A stretch of 55,238 nt of DNA, taken from the NCBI GenBank assembly GCA_015058275.1, contig SVCQ01000012.1:1-55238 (forward strand). The letters run 5' to 3'. Position 1 is the stretch's first letter, and every line of letters begins with the position of its first letter. A program made the position numbers and the translations under genes. The DNA comes from Clostridiales bacterium. Its GTDB lineage: Bacteria; Bacillota; Clostridia; Peptostreptococcales; Anaerovoracaceae. Positions 8,523-16,106 of the stretch are shown in pieces. The notes under the pieces are model-generated. The model had not been told where the DNA came from. It was given only the letters and a program-made list of their open reading frames with translations, and made no database searches.

Positions 8523-8640
8523 AAGAGTATATCGTTAGGGGCAGTCTGTCCCCTGCGACCGGGCCAAAAACCGCTTTATATAGTCGCGGGCAGACCTGCC
8601 TCCCGATTTAGATTTTGCTGCTCAGAGAGGGAGAGGTAAG
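8523..8640 (+). promoter_or_regulatory. Structured 5' leader, candidate RNA switch
   Basis: Two mutually exclusive foldings are visible. A local hairpin pairs AGGGG (8537-8541) with CCCCT (8550-8554). A long-range helix pairs GGCAGTCTG (8540-8548) with CAGACCTGCC (8591-8600), one base bulged, and encloses an inner GCGAC (8555-8559) / GTCGC (8583-8587) helix. I do not recognise a known riboswitch class, and no terminator follows, so any control would probably act on translation or RNA stability. The remaining gap from 8310 to 8486 is AT-rich and shows nothing I can name. Confidence 0.4.
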
Positions 8641-8650
8641 GTGACACATA

Positions 8651-9841
8651 ATGCGTGACTTAAAGCATCTGATCTACTTTGAGGACCTGCTTCAGGAGGC
8701 TAACAACGAGTTAGTACGCAAAGGCAAAGAGGATGGCAATCTTTGCTTGGGCTACACTTGTTACTTCATGCCTGAGGTCCTTCTCGATCTGCCTGGCTGC
8801 TTCGCAGTAAGACTGAGAGCGCCAAGATGTACTTCCCCGGATATGGCTTCTTACTATATGTCCGGACGTACATGCCACTACGGCAGATCTCTACTGGAAA
8901 GAGCTCTGGAGGGAGGCTTCAATTTCATTGACGCCCAGCTTGCAACCGAGACCTGCACGGTCACTTGCAGATTCCAGGAGCACCTCGAGTACATGGACGG
9001 CGTTATCAACAACGCTACGTTCAAGACCGAATTCACCGACGTACCATTTAAGAAAAACGAAAACAGCATCGATCACTACAGGAAACAGCTTAGGATCCAC
9101 GTACTTGACTTCCTTTCAAGGGAGTTTGGCGTGGACGTTTCTGATGATGCTATCCGCAAGGCGATCGAGATCAACAACGAGGTCAACGACATCATCACTG
9201 AGATCGGTAACTTCCGCAAGCTCGACAACCCGACTATCACGGGATATGAGTTCAGCGTGATCACACTGGTCTCGATGGTATGCCCTAAGTACCTGATCGT
9301 CGACAAGCTCAGAGAGACCCTCGAAGAGCTCAAGACAAGAGAGCCTGACGACAAGCCTAACTACAAAATCAAGGTCATGCTGGCAGGTTCCGAAAACGAC
9401 GATCCTGACTTCATCAAGCTGATCGAAGGCTGCGGAGCTCTCGTAGTAGCTGACAGATACTGCTACGGCTCGCTCGAAGCCAGAAATCACATCGATATCG
9501 CGGACGGCGAAGATCCTCTGACTGCTGTCGCAAGACACTACCTGATGACAAGCCAGTGCGCGAGATTCATGGAGCAAAAGGAAATGAGACACCGCAAAAA
9601 GGTGCTCGCCGATTACGCCAAGGAGTACAAGGCTGACGGTATCATCGTAGAATCCAACAAGTTCTGCGAGTACTGGAGCTTTGAGAGGATGATCGATACG
9701 ATCGTACTGCCGAGAGACTTCGGATATCCGGTATGCTCCATCGAAAAGGAGTACATCAACACCGCATCCGGACAGCTCAGGACAAGATTCCAGGCGTTCG
9801 TCGAGAGCGTAGAGCTCAAGAAGATCCAGGAGGGCAAGTAA
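8651..9841 (+). CDS. 2-hydroxyacyl-CoA dehydratase-like subunit (HgdB/BcrC type), pair 1
   Basis: A 396-aa member of the 2-hydroxyacyl-CoA dehydratase / benzoyl-CoA reductase family (HgdB, HadC, BcrC). Likely iron-sulfur ligands are Cys37 (GYTCYFMPE), Cys75 (TCHYGRSLLE) and Cys339 (KFCEYWSFE); DRYCYG at about 271 is also conserved with its paralog. The C-terminus GQLRTRFQAFVESVE is the family hallmark. The family removes water from, or adds electrons to, activated acyl-CoAs after ATP-driven one-electron injection by an HgdC-type activase; one lies at 18307-19098. It ends two bases before the pair-1 large subunit. Paralog: 14916-16106, same length. The true substrate, and whether it is a CoA ester at all, is unknown. 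Confidence 0.85.
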   Translation: MRDLKHLIYFEDLLQEANNELVRKGKEDGNLCLGYTCYFMPEVLLDLPGCFAVRLRAPRCTSPDMASYYMSGRTCHYGRSLLERALEGGFNFIDAQLATETCTVTCRFQEHLEYMDGVINNATFKTEFTDVPFKKNENSIDHYRKQLRIHVLDFLSREFGVDVSDDAIRKAIEINNEVNDIITEIGNFRKLDNPTITGYEFSVITLVSMVCPKYLIVDKLRETLEELKTREPDDKPNYKIKVMLAGSENDDPDFIKLIEGCGALVVADRYCYGSLEARNHIDIADGEDPLTAVARHYLMTSQCARFMEQKEMRHRKKVLADYAKEYKADGIIVESNKFCEYWSFERMIDTIVLPRDFGYPVCSIEKEYINTASGQLRTRFQAFVESVELKKIQEGK

Positions 9842-9842
9842 G

Positions 9843-11480
9843 ATGAAGAAACCTGATTTAAGCAAACTCAAGGAAGTCGACTTCAAGAAGGCAGCCAGGG
9901 ATTTCGTCTACGGCAAGCCTCACGGAGAGAGAAGACTCGGAGACCTGTACATCCCTAAGACAGGTCTGTACAAACACAGAGAATGGCGTGGTATCAAGGA
10001 TACCATGTACTACTTCAATAACATCTGGCTGTACAACTACGGCATGATCGTACGCGACCTCATGGTCTACGGCGGCGGCCCTAAGGGTGCGGTCCAGTTC
10101 CTCAAGGGTACCTGGAGATACAGATGGATGGGCCAGACATATCTGACAGTTATGCACTGGTTCGACCGCTGCCTCGAGGGTATGAGAGGTGAGACGCTCA
10201 AGGCGTCCGCATGGCACTTCAGAGGTATCACAAGCGCATGCCTGTACCAGATCACAGGTTTCTTCAACAGAGACCTCAACATCGGCGGAGACCCGGCTCT
10301 GAGAGCCAAGACTATCGGTACCGACGAGACAGTCTGGGGCGGCATCATCTATCCGTACATGGATCAGGGCGGCTACTACCTGCCTACACAGATGATCCCG
10401 TACTTCGTAACATGCCACTGCAATAACCACACAGTACTCAACTACATCGATGCTGTTCAGGCTTACGGACTTCCGGGCGACCCTTGCCCGATGTGCCAGG
10501 CCGAGGCCGGCATCTACATCGAGGACGATGTACCTGATTCATACGTCGCAATGGTTACTACAAACGAGGCCTGCGACAGCTCGGTAGGTACTTCTGTCAT
10601 TCAGGACTGGATGATGAACAAGCCGCTCTTCGCGATGCCTCAGGTAATGCAGTTCGACGACGATTCCGTTCTCGAGAACTGCGCCAAGGAGATCGAGATG
10701 GCCTGGAGGTTCATTGAAGAGCAGACAGGACTCGAGTTCCACTGGGAAGAGCTCAAAAAGCACATCGAGCTCCAGAACAAACAGACCCAGTTCGAGAGAG
10801 AGAAATGGGATGTGGCTGCCAATACACACAGCTATCCTATCAACGGCGTAGCTCAGGCTCTGTACAGGATCTTCTACTCGCAGTACGGCGAGAGACCGTT
10901 CTGGCACGATGTTGACGCCAAGGTCAAAAAGATCATGGAGAAGTGCGTAAACGAAGACATCAACACCTTCCCTATGACAAGACACAGAGTCATCGCATGG
11001 TCATGCGCTCCTCTGTACTACTCGGCATGGTGCACATGGGCTTACAACTGCTGGGGACTCAACACCATCATCAACATGGACTCGCTGATGTTCGACCTGG
11101 ATATCAGGACAGACACTTACGAGAACTGCCTGATGGATATAGCAAAATATCACGAGTGGGCACCGATGAGAAGAATGGCCGTAGGCGGACTGCAGCACAT
11201 CTTCGAGCTCTGGGAGAACATGGAGAAGTTCAACTGCGACATGGTCATGATGTACGACCAGCTCCAGTGCAAGGGCATGCAGGGCGTTGTCGGCCTCTTC
11301 GAGGACGAGTTCAGAGCCCGCAACATCCACGCTATCTGGATGCCGCACGCACTGCCTGACAAGAGGACAGTTCCAAGGTCACAGATCAGACAGATCATCA
11401 ACGACTACATGTTCACCGTAATGGGTGAGGAACCTCTCGATCCGTCACTGCTTGACTTTGACGATATCGACAGCTGGTAG
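9843..11480 (+). CDS. 2-hydroxyacyl-CoA dehydratase-like large subunit (HgdA type), pair 1
   Basis: A 545-aa partner subunit of the same superfamily, distinctly longer than the usual 400-480 residues. Three cysteines shared with the pair-2 subunit are Cys215 (GLPGDPCPMC), Cys244 (NEACDSS) and Cys476 (LQCKGM), consistent with one Fe-S cluster per subunit. The C-terminal stretch after Cys476 follows the family pattern (IHAIWMPHALPDKRTVPRSQ). The N-terminal 130 residues are aromatic-rich (REWRG at 46-50, then YYFNNIWLYNY and RYRWM) and are not part of ordinary HgdA proteins. The gene starts two bases after the small subunit and is followed, 14 bases on, by a one-helix small protein. Heterodimer formation with the 396-aa protein is expected. 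Confidence 0.8.
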   Translation: MKKPDLSKLKEVDFKKAARDFVYGKPHGERRLGDLYIPKTGLYKHREWRGIKDTMYYFNNIWLYNYGMIVRDLMVYGGGPKGAVQFLKGTWRYRWMGQTYLTVMHWFDRCLEGMRGETLKASAWHFRGITSACLYQITGFFNRDLNIGGDPALRAKTIGTDETVWGGIIYPYMDQGGYYLPTQMIPYFVTCHCNNHTVLNYIDAVQAYGLPGDPCPMCQAEAGIYIEDDVPDSYVAMVTTNEACDSSVGTSVIQDWMMNKPLFAMPQVMQFDDDSVLENCAKEIEMAWRFIEEQTGLEFHWEELKKHIELQNKQTQFEREKWDVAANTHSYPINGVAQALYRIFYSQYGERPFWHDVDAKVKKIMEKCVNEDINTFPMTRHRVIAWSCAPLYYSAWCTWAYNCWGLNTIINMDSLMFDLDIRTDTYENCLMDIAKYHEWAPMRRMAVGGLQHIFELWENMEKFNCDMVMMYDQLQCKGMQGVVGLFEDEFRARNIHAIWMPHALPDKRTVPRSQIRQIINDYMFTVMGEEPLDPSLLDFDDIDSW

Positions 11481-11494
11481 AAAGGAGGCCGGTA

Positions 11495-11704
11495 ATGAAG
11501 GCAAAAAAAATCATCAAAAGAACGCTCGGTCTCGCTGCTGCCGCTTACGCGGGACTGTTCTGCGTATTCTATTTCGATCTCGACGGCAAGCTGCTCTACT
11601 ACGTTGTTGAGCCGTTCATGAAGAACCACTTCGACAACATGGAGAGAAGAGATCCGCACACAGTACCGTACGACATGCTCGATTCCGAATACATGGACAA
11701 GTAA
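11495..11704 (+). CDS. Small one-helix membrane protein of dehydratase-like pair 1
   Basis: A 69-aa protein with a basic N-terminus (MKAKKIIKRTLG), one hydrophobic helix (about 10-28, LAAAAYAGLFCVFYF) and a soluble C-terminus with DLDGKLL followed by FDNMERRD. AAAGGAGG precedes the start, 14 bases after the large subunit, so it is co-transcribed. It resembles the 60-aa protein at 19117-19299: both have a basic start, one helix, then LDxKLL and, 10-11 residues later, FD. No family is recognised. A role in membrane tethering or subunit assembly of the dehydratase-like complex is inference from position. Confidence 0.75.
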   Translation: MKAKKIIKRTLGLAAAAYAGLFCVFYFDLDGKLLYYVVEPFMKNHFDNMERRDPHTVPYDMLDSEYMDK

Positions 11705-11747
11705 TTCAATTAAAACGAAAGGCGGCGTCCTAATACAAAACAAAGGG

Positions 11748-11856
11748 CTGTCATCCTGAGCGCAGCGAAGGATCTCATGGATTACGCAGATTGCGATGAG
11801 ATTCTTCGTCGCTGCGCTCCTCAGAATGACAGAGGACGCGGACTCAGAATGACAGA
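11748..11856. repeat. Interspersed palindromic repeat (GTCATCCTGAGCGCAGCGAAG type)
   Basis: An imperfect inverted repeat. CTGTCATCCTGAGCGCAGCG at 11748 is mirrored by CGCTGCGCTCCTCAGAATGACAG ending at 11832, and a shortened extra arm (CTCAGAATGACAG) follows at 11843-11855. Repeats with this sequence are scattered in many bacterial genomes and produce spurious translated matches such as ILRSAATKN and EILRCAQDD on the minus strand. It is flanked by the inverted heptamers GGCGGCG and CGCCGCC. It separates the pair-1 genes from htpG. Confidence 0.8.
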
Positions 11857-11926
11857 GCGGTGTTGTCCGCAAGGTAATGAGGGCGCCGCCTAGTTACAAA
11901 TCAGAATAGAAAGAAGTTATCGCTAA

Positions 11927-13831
11927 ATGAAGAAGAAGTTTAAAGCCGAATCCCAGCGTCTGCTGGATATGATGATCAATTCGATCTACACGCACAAGGA
12001 GATCTTCCTGCGTGAGATCATCTCCAACGCATCCGATGCCATCGACAAGATGTGCTACCTGGCACTCACCGACAAGAACGTCGGCATGAGCCGCAGCGAT
12101 TTCGAGATACTCATAACTCTCGACAAGGAGAACCGTACTCTTACGGTCAGCGACAACGGGATCGGCATGAACTCCGAAGACCTCGAGCAGAACCTGGGAG
12201 TCATCGCATTCTCGGGCAGCCACGAGTTCTCTGAGGAGCTCGAAAAGAAAAAGAACGAGCCGGGTCTCAGTGACACCGACAAGGTGGATATCATCGGACA
12301 GTTCGGAGTGGGATTCTATTCCGCATTCATGGTATCCGACAAGGTCGAGGTAGTCACCAAGAAGTACGGCGAGAACAAGGCCTGGAGGTGGACCTCCGAG
12401 GGCACGGGCGGATACACAATAGAGGAAGCCGAGAGAGACGGCCAGGGTACGGATGTCATCATGCACATCCGCCAGGACGGCGAGGAGGAAGACGAATACA
12501 GCAAGTACATGAGGGAATACCCTATCTACAAGCTGGTAAGGAAGTACTCCGACTACATCCGCTTCCCGATCAAGATGCTCATGCCTTATCCGAAGGTCAA
12601 GGAGGGCTCAGACCCTGAGAACCCTGAGTACGAGGAAGTCTACGATTACGAGACTCTCAACTCCATGGTGCCGCTGTGGCAGCGCAAGCGCGCAGACGTC
12701 ACAAAGGAGGAGTACGACGAGTTCTACAAGTACACATTCCAGGACGACCTGACTCCGCTTGAGGTCATGACGGCCTCGGTCGAGGGCATGGTCAGCTACG
12801 ATGCTCTGATGTTCATCCCGCAGATGGTGCCTAACAAGTACTACACGGATGAGTTCTCAGGCGGACTCCAGCTGTACAGCTCGGGCGTCCTCATCATGGA
12901 GAAGTGCAAGGAGCTCCTGCCGGAGTACTTCAACTTCGTAAGGGGCGTGGTCGATTCGCCGGATCTCTCGCTGAACGTTTCGCGAGAGATGCTCCAGCAC
13001 GACCGCCAGCTCCGCCTTATCTCGCAGAACCTCGAGAAGAAGATCAGATCCAAGCTCGAGGAGATGAGGGACAAGGACCGTGAGACATACGAGACCTTCT
13101 ACAAGAGCTTCGGGCGCCAGCTCAAGCTCTGCGCTCTCGATGACTACGGCAAGTACAAGGATCAGCTTCAGGACTTCCTGATGTTCTACTCCTCGACAGA
13201 GGAGAAGCCTGTCACTCTCGCGGAGTACGTCGGGAGGATGAAGGACGACCAGGAGTACATATACTACGCATCGGGCGACAGCCTCGAGGCTGTGGACAAG
13301 ATGCCGCAGACAGAGATACTCAAGGACAAGGGCATCGAGATCCTGTACTTCACAGACAGCACGGACGAGTTCATCCCTGACATGTTCAGGGTCTACAAGG
13401 ACAAGAAGTTCATGTCCGTCATCGACGGCGATTACGACCTCGGCGACAGCAAGAAGGATGAAGAGGCAGACAAGATCTTCAAGGATTGCTTCGACTTCGT
13501 CAAGGAGACTCTGGGCGACAAGGTGGATGTGGTCAAGGCGACCACCAAGCTCAAGACTCACCCGGTATGCCTCTCCAGCGGCGAGGGCATCACCTTCGAG
13601 ATGGAGAAGTACTTCACGGCTGTCAATCCGGATCTGGGCATGAAGGCCAAGCGCATACTCGAGCTCAATGTGGATCACAAAGCCTTTCTGGCGCTCGACA
13701 GGGCCAGGGTGGATGATCCGGAGAGAGCAAAGGCCATGTGCGAGGTGCTCTTCAATCAGGCTCTCCTGATAGCGGGTCTCCCGCTCCAGGATCCGAGCGC
13801 CTATACTGACACAGTTACGTCGCTATTCTAA
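11927..13831 (+). CDS. htpG: Molecular chaperone HtpG (Hsp90)
   Basis: A 634-aa bacterial Hsp90. The N-terminal ATPase (GHKL) domain begins KAESQRLLDMMINSIYTHKE and shows IFLREIISNASDAIDK, the DNGIGM motif and GQFGVGFYSAF. The middle and C-terminal dimerisation domains follow to the usual length. HtpG assists folding of selected cytosolic clients, using ATP. It lies between the first dehydratase-like operon and the CooC-like gene, with repeats on both sides (11748-11856 and 13940-13997). This may be chance, but a chaperone inside a complex-metalloenzyme locus could serve its assembly. The start site has only a weak ribosome site (AGAAAGAAG). Confidence 0.97.
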   Translation: MKKKFKAESQRLLDMMINSIYTHKEIFLREIISNASDAIDKMCYLALTDKNVGMSRSDFEILITLDKENRTLTVSDNGIGMNSEDLEQNLGVIAFSGSHEFSEELEKKKNEPGLSDTDKVDIIGQFGVGFYSAFMVSDKVEVVTKKYGENKAWRWTSEGTGGYTIEEAERDGQGTDVIMHIRQDGEEEDEYSKYMREYPIYKLVRKYSDYIRFPIKMLMPYPKVKEGSDPENPEYEEVYDYETLNSMVPLWQRKRADVTKEEYDEFYKYTFQDDLTPLEVMTASVEGMVSYDALMFIPQMVPNKYYTDEFSGGLQLYSSGVLIMEKCKELLPEYFNFVRGVVDSPDLSLNVSREMLQHDRQLRLISQNLEKKIRSKLEEMRDKDRETYETFYKSFGRQLKLCALDDYGKYKDQLQDFLMFYSSTEEKPVTLAEYVGRMKDDQEYIYYASGDSLEAVDKMPQTEILKDKGIEILYFTDSTDEFIPDMFRVYKDKKFMSVIDGDYDLGDSKKDEEADKIFKDCFDFVKETLGDKVDVVKATTKLKTHPVCLSSGEGITFEMEKYFTAVNPDLGMKAKRILELNVDHKAFLALDRARVDDPERAKAMCEVLFNQALLIAGLPLQDPSAYTDTVTSLF

Positions 13832-13939
13832 TTCAATAAAAGGAGCGTTTTTATAGTCTCTGCCGGGCACGCTCGCGCTAAAGTTCGGACGCAGCGGTAC
13901 TAAGCTCTGTCTGCGCCTAACGGCTCGTCAATCGCATTT

Positions 13940-13997
13940 ATCGGAGGCGCTTGCCGCCGAAGATCAATGCTTTCGACATTACGGCAACGCCGTTATG
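13940..13997 (-). repeat. 58-bp palindromic repeat (REP-like), copy 1
   Basis: One unit of a dispersed element seen also at 17978-18193 and 41122-41179. Read on the minus strand it has an ACGGCGTTGCCGT hairpin, a GATC-containing linker and a second hairpin (CGGCGGC / GCGCCTCCG). The unit is 58 bp long at each locus. Confidence 0.8.
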
Positions 13998-14077
13998 TCA
14001 AAGAAAGCATTTAGTGCCGGCGTCCTCAATTTACCCGGCCAGAGCCTATAAAACCGCACAGTAACACAGTAACAATA

Positions 14078-14845
14078 ATGGAAGAGAAGAGAGATACTAA
14101 GATTTTAACAGTGGCCGGCAAGGGCGGCGTAGGCAAGACCTCGATCTCATCTGCGATGGTCAGGATACTCACTGAGGAGTACCCTGATGCGAGGATTCTT
14201 GCGATCGACGCAGACCCGGCCATAGGACTCACTACCGCACTCGGAGTTGAGGTCACAGACACGCTCGACGGCATCCGCAAGAAGATCGTCGGCAGCGTGG
14301 AGGACGGCCGCCCGAAGGAGGCCATCGAGATGCTCAACGAGGCGCGCTTCCGCATCTTCGACACCATGCTCGAGGAGCAGAAGTTCAGCTTCCTGGCGAT
14401 CGGACGCCCGGAGGCAGCAGGTTGCTACTGCAAGGTCAATGCTTACCTCAAGGAGGTCATCAGCCTCCTGGCCAATGACTTCGACTACGTCGTCATCGAC
14501 GGTGAGGCCGGCATCGAGCAGATCAACCGCCGCGTCATGGAGAAGGTCACACATCTTTTCCTGATCACGGATCCGAGCCGCAAGGGCTGCAAGGTAGTGG
14601 ATACCATCAAGGAAGTTGCCGATGAGCTCGTCATGTACGACAAATGCGGAGTCATCGTCAACAGAGTCAAAGAGGAGTCGATCCCTCACATCAAGATCGA
14701 ATCGGCTGAGGTGCTGACGTACATACCTGAGGACAGGACCCACGCCGAAAACGACATCATGGGAGTCAGCGTGTTCGATCTGCCGGAGGATTCACCGGTC
14801 ATGCTCGGTACACGCGAGGCGCTCCGCAAGATGGAGATAATTTAG
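14078..14845 (+). CDS. CooC/AcsF-like nickel-insertion-type P-loop ATPase
   Basis: A 255-aa MinD/SIMIBI-class ATPase. It has the deviant Walker A motif GKGGVGKT at 14-21, IDADPA at 43-48 and the CooC-type CXC metal site at Cys116-Cys118 (GCYCKVN). Walker B-like DYVVIDGEAGIE follows. CooC proteins dimerise, bind Ni(II) at the CXC pair and drive nickel insertion into CO dehydrogenase; AcsF does so for acetyl-CoA synthase. No CODH gene is in the window; instead it sits between two dehydratase-like pairs and 4.5 kb from an acetyl-CoA-synthase-like protein. The client is therefore unclear. The start ATG has a poor ribosome site, which may mean translation is limited or that the start lies slightly downstream. 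Confidence 0.88.
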   Translation: MEEKRDTKILTVAGKGGVGKTSISSAMVRILTEEYPDARILAIDADPAIGLTTALGVEVTDTLDGIRKKIVGSVEDGRPKEAIEMLNEARFRIFDTMLEEQKFSFLAIGRPEAAGCYCKVNAYLKEVISLLANDFDYVVIDGEAGIEQINRRVMEKVTHLFLITDPSRKGCKVVDTIKEVADELVMYDKCGVIVNRVKEESIPHIKIESAEVLTYIPEDRTHAENDIMGVSVFDLPEDSPVMLGTREALRKMEII

Positions 14846-14915
14846 TTATTAATGTCATCCGGGCGCTGCCGCGGATGGCGGGTAGTTTATAACTGTTAGA
14901 GAGGGGGTTAGCACA

Positions 14916-16106
14916 TTGAAAGACTTGAAGCACCTAATCTACTTCGAAGGTCTTCTTGACAACGCTGACAACGAACTCGTGGAGCAGGCCAGAAAGGACG
15001 GCAAGTATATCATGGGATATACCTGCTATCACATCCCTGAGGTGCTCCTGAACGTTGACAAATGCGTTTCAGTCAGACTGCGCGCTCCGAGGACGGGATC
15101 GATCGACATCTCTACCTACTACATGTCGAACTACGTCTGCGAGTATGCGCGTGCTCTGCTCGAGAGGGCGATCGAAGGAGGATTCCAGTTCCTGGACGGA
15201 CTTGCTGCAGTTGATGCCTGCTCAATGATGAACAGATTCTATGAGCATTTTGGCATCCTCAAATGCAACACCAAGGACCACTTCTTCCTGCCGATACTGG
15301 ATGTTCCTTACAAGACTGAGGACTTCTCCTACGATCACATGCAGAGACAGCTCGAGACCAGACTGCTCGCTGCCATGCATGACCATCTGGGAGTGGATGT
15401 TTCCGACAAGGCCATCAGAGAGGCTGTCAAGGAGCACAACGAAGTCTGCAAGATCATGCAGGAGATCAGCGAGATGAGAAAGGCCGACAATCCGGTCATC
15501 ACGGGCTATGAGTTCCACGTTCTCAGCATCGTGACCTACACATGCCCTAAGTACCTGATCCTGCCTTATCTCAAAGAGACTCTCGAAGAGCTCAAGAAGA
15601 GAAAACCGGACGACAAGCTGCCTAGAGCAAGAGTCGGCATCGTAGGCTCGGAGATCGACGATCCTGAGTTCACAAAGATGATCGAAGCTGCAGGCGCGAG
15701 AGTAGTATTCGACAGACACTGCTTCGGTACTATTCCTGGAAGAGAGATCATCGAGCTTTCCGACAAGGAAGACGCTCTGCCGCAGATCGTACGCCACTAC
15801 ATGAACACTTCCGAGTGCGCCCGCTACATCGCAGACAACAAGGTCAAGCAGAGAAGAGAGACTGCGGACAGACTCGCCAAGGAGTTCAAGGCAGACGGAA
15901 TCATCTACGAGCAGATGAAGTACTGCGACTTCTGGGGATTCGAAAGAGCTCTGGTCAGCCACATCATGTCGGAGGAGTACGGATGGCCTGTACTGTCGAT
16001 CGACAGACTGTACAACGCAAAGGGCTCCGGCCAGCTCAGGACGAGATTCCAGGCGTTCGTAGAATCGCTTGAGATCAAAAAGATCCAGAAAGGAGGCAAG
16101 AAGTAA
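14916..16106 (+). CDS. 2-hydroxyacyl-CoA dehydratase-like subunit (HgdB/BcrC type), pair 2
   Basis: A 396-aa paralog of the 8651-9841 protein. It shares the opening LKHLIYFEGLL, Cys37 (GYTCYHIPE), Cys75 (YVCEYARALLE), the DRHCFG motif, Cys337 (KYCDFWGFE) and the GQLRTRFQAFVESLE ending. The start is a TTG at 14916 behind GAGGGGG, giving exactly the paralog's length. Its stop TAA shares one base with the ATG of the large subunit (TAATG), so the pair is translationally coupled. It is expected to form a heterodimer and to receive electrons from the HgdC-like activase. The substrate is not known; the paralog pair may act on related substrates or as sequential steps. Confidence 0.85.
   Translation: MKDLKHLIYFEGLLDNADNELVEQARKDGKYIMGYTCYHIPEVLLNVDKCVSVRLRAPRTGSIDISTYYMSNYVCEYARALLERAIEGGFQFLDGLAAVDACSMMNRFYEHFGILKCNTKDHFFLPILDVPYKTEDFSYDHMQRQLETRLLAAMHDHLGVDVSDKAIREAVKEHNEVCKIMQEISEMRKADNPVITGYEFHVLSIVTYTCPKYLILPYLKETLEELKKRKPDDKLPRARVGIVGSEIDDPEFTKMIEAAGARVVFDRHCFGTIPGREIIELSDKEDALPQIVRHYMNTSECARYIADNKVKQRRETADRLAKEFKADGIIYEQMKYCDFWGFERALVSHIMSEEYGWPVLSIDRLYNAKGSGQLRTRFQAFVESLEIKKIQKGGKK

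Noticed and set aside
11405-11872. 155-aa minus-strand frame
   Set aside because: Its N-terminal part is the well-known spurious translation of an interspersed repeat and the rest is antisense to real genes.
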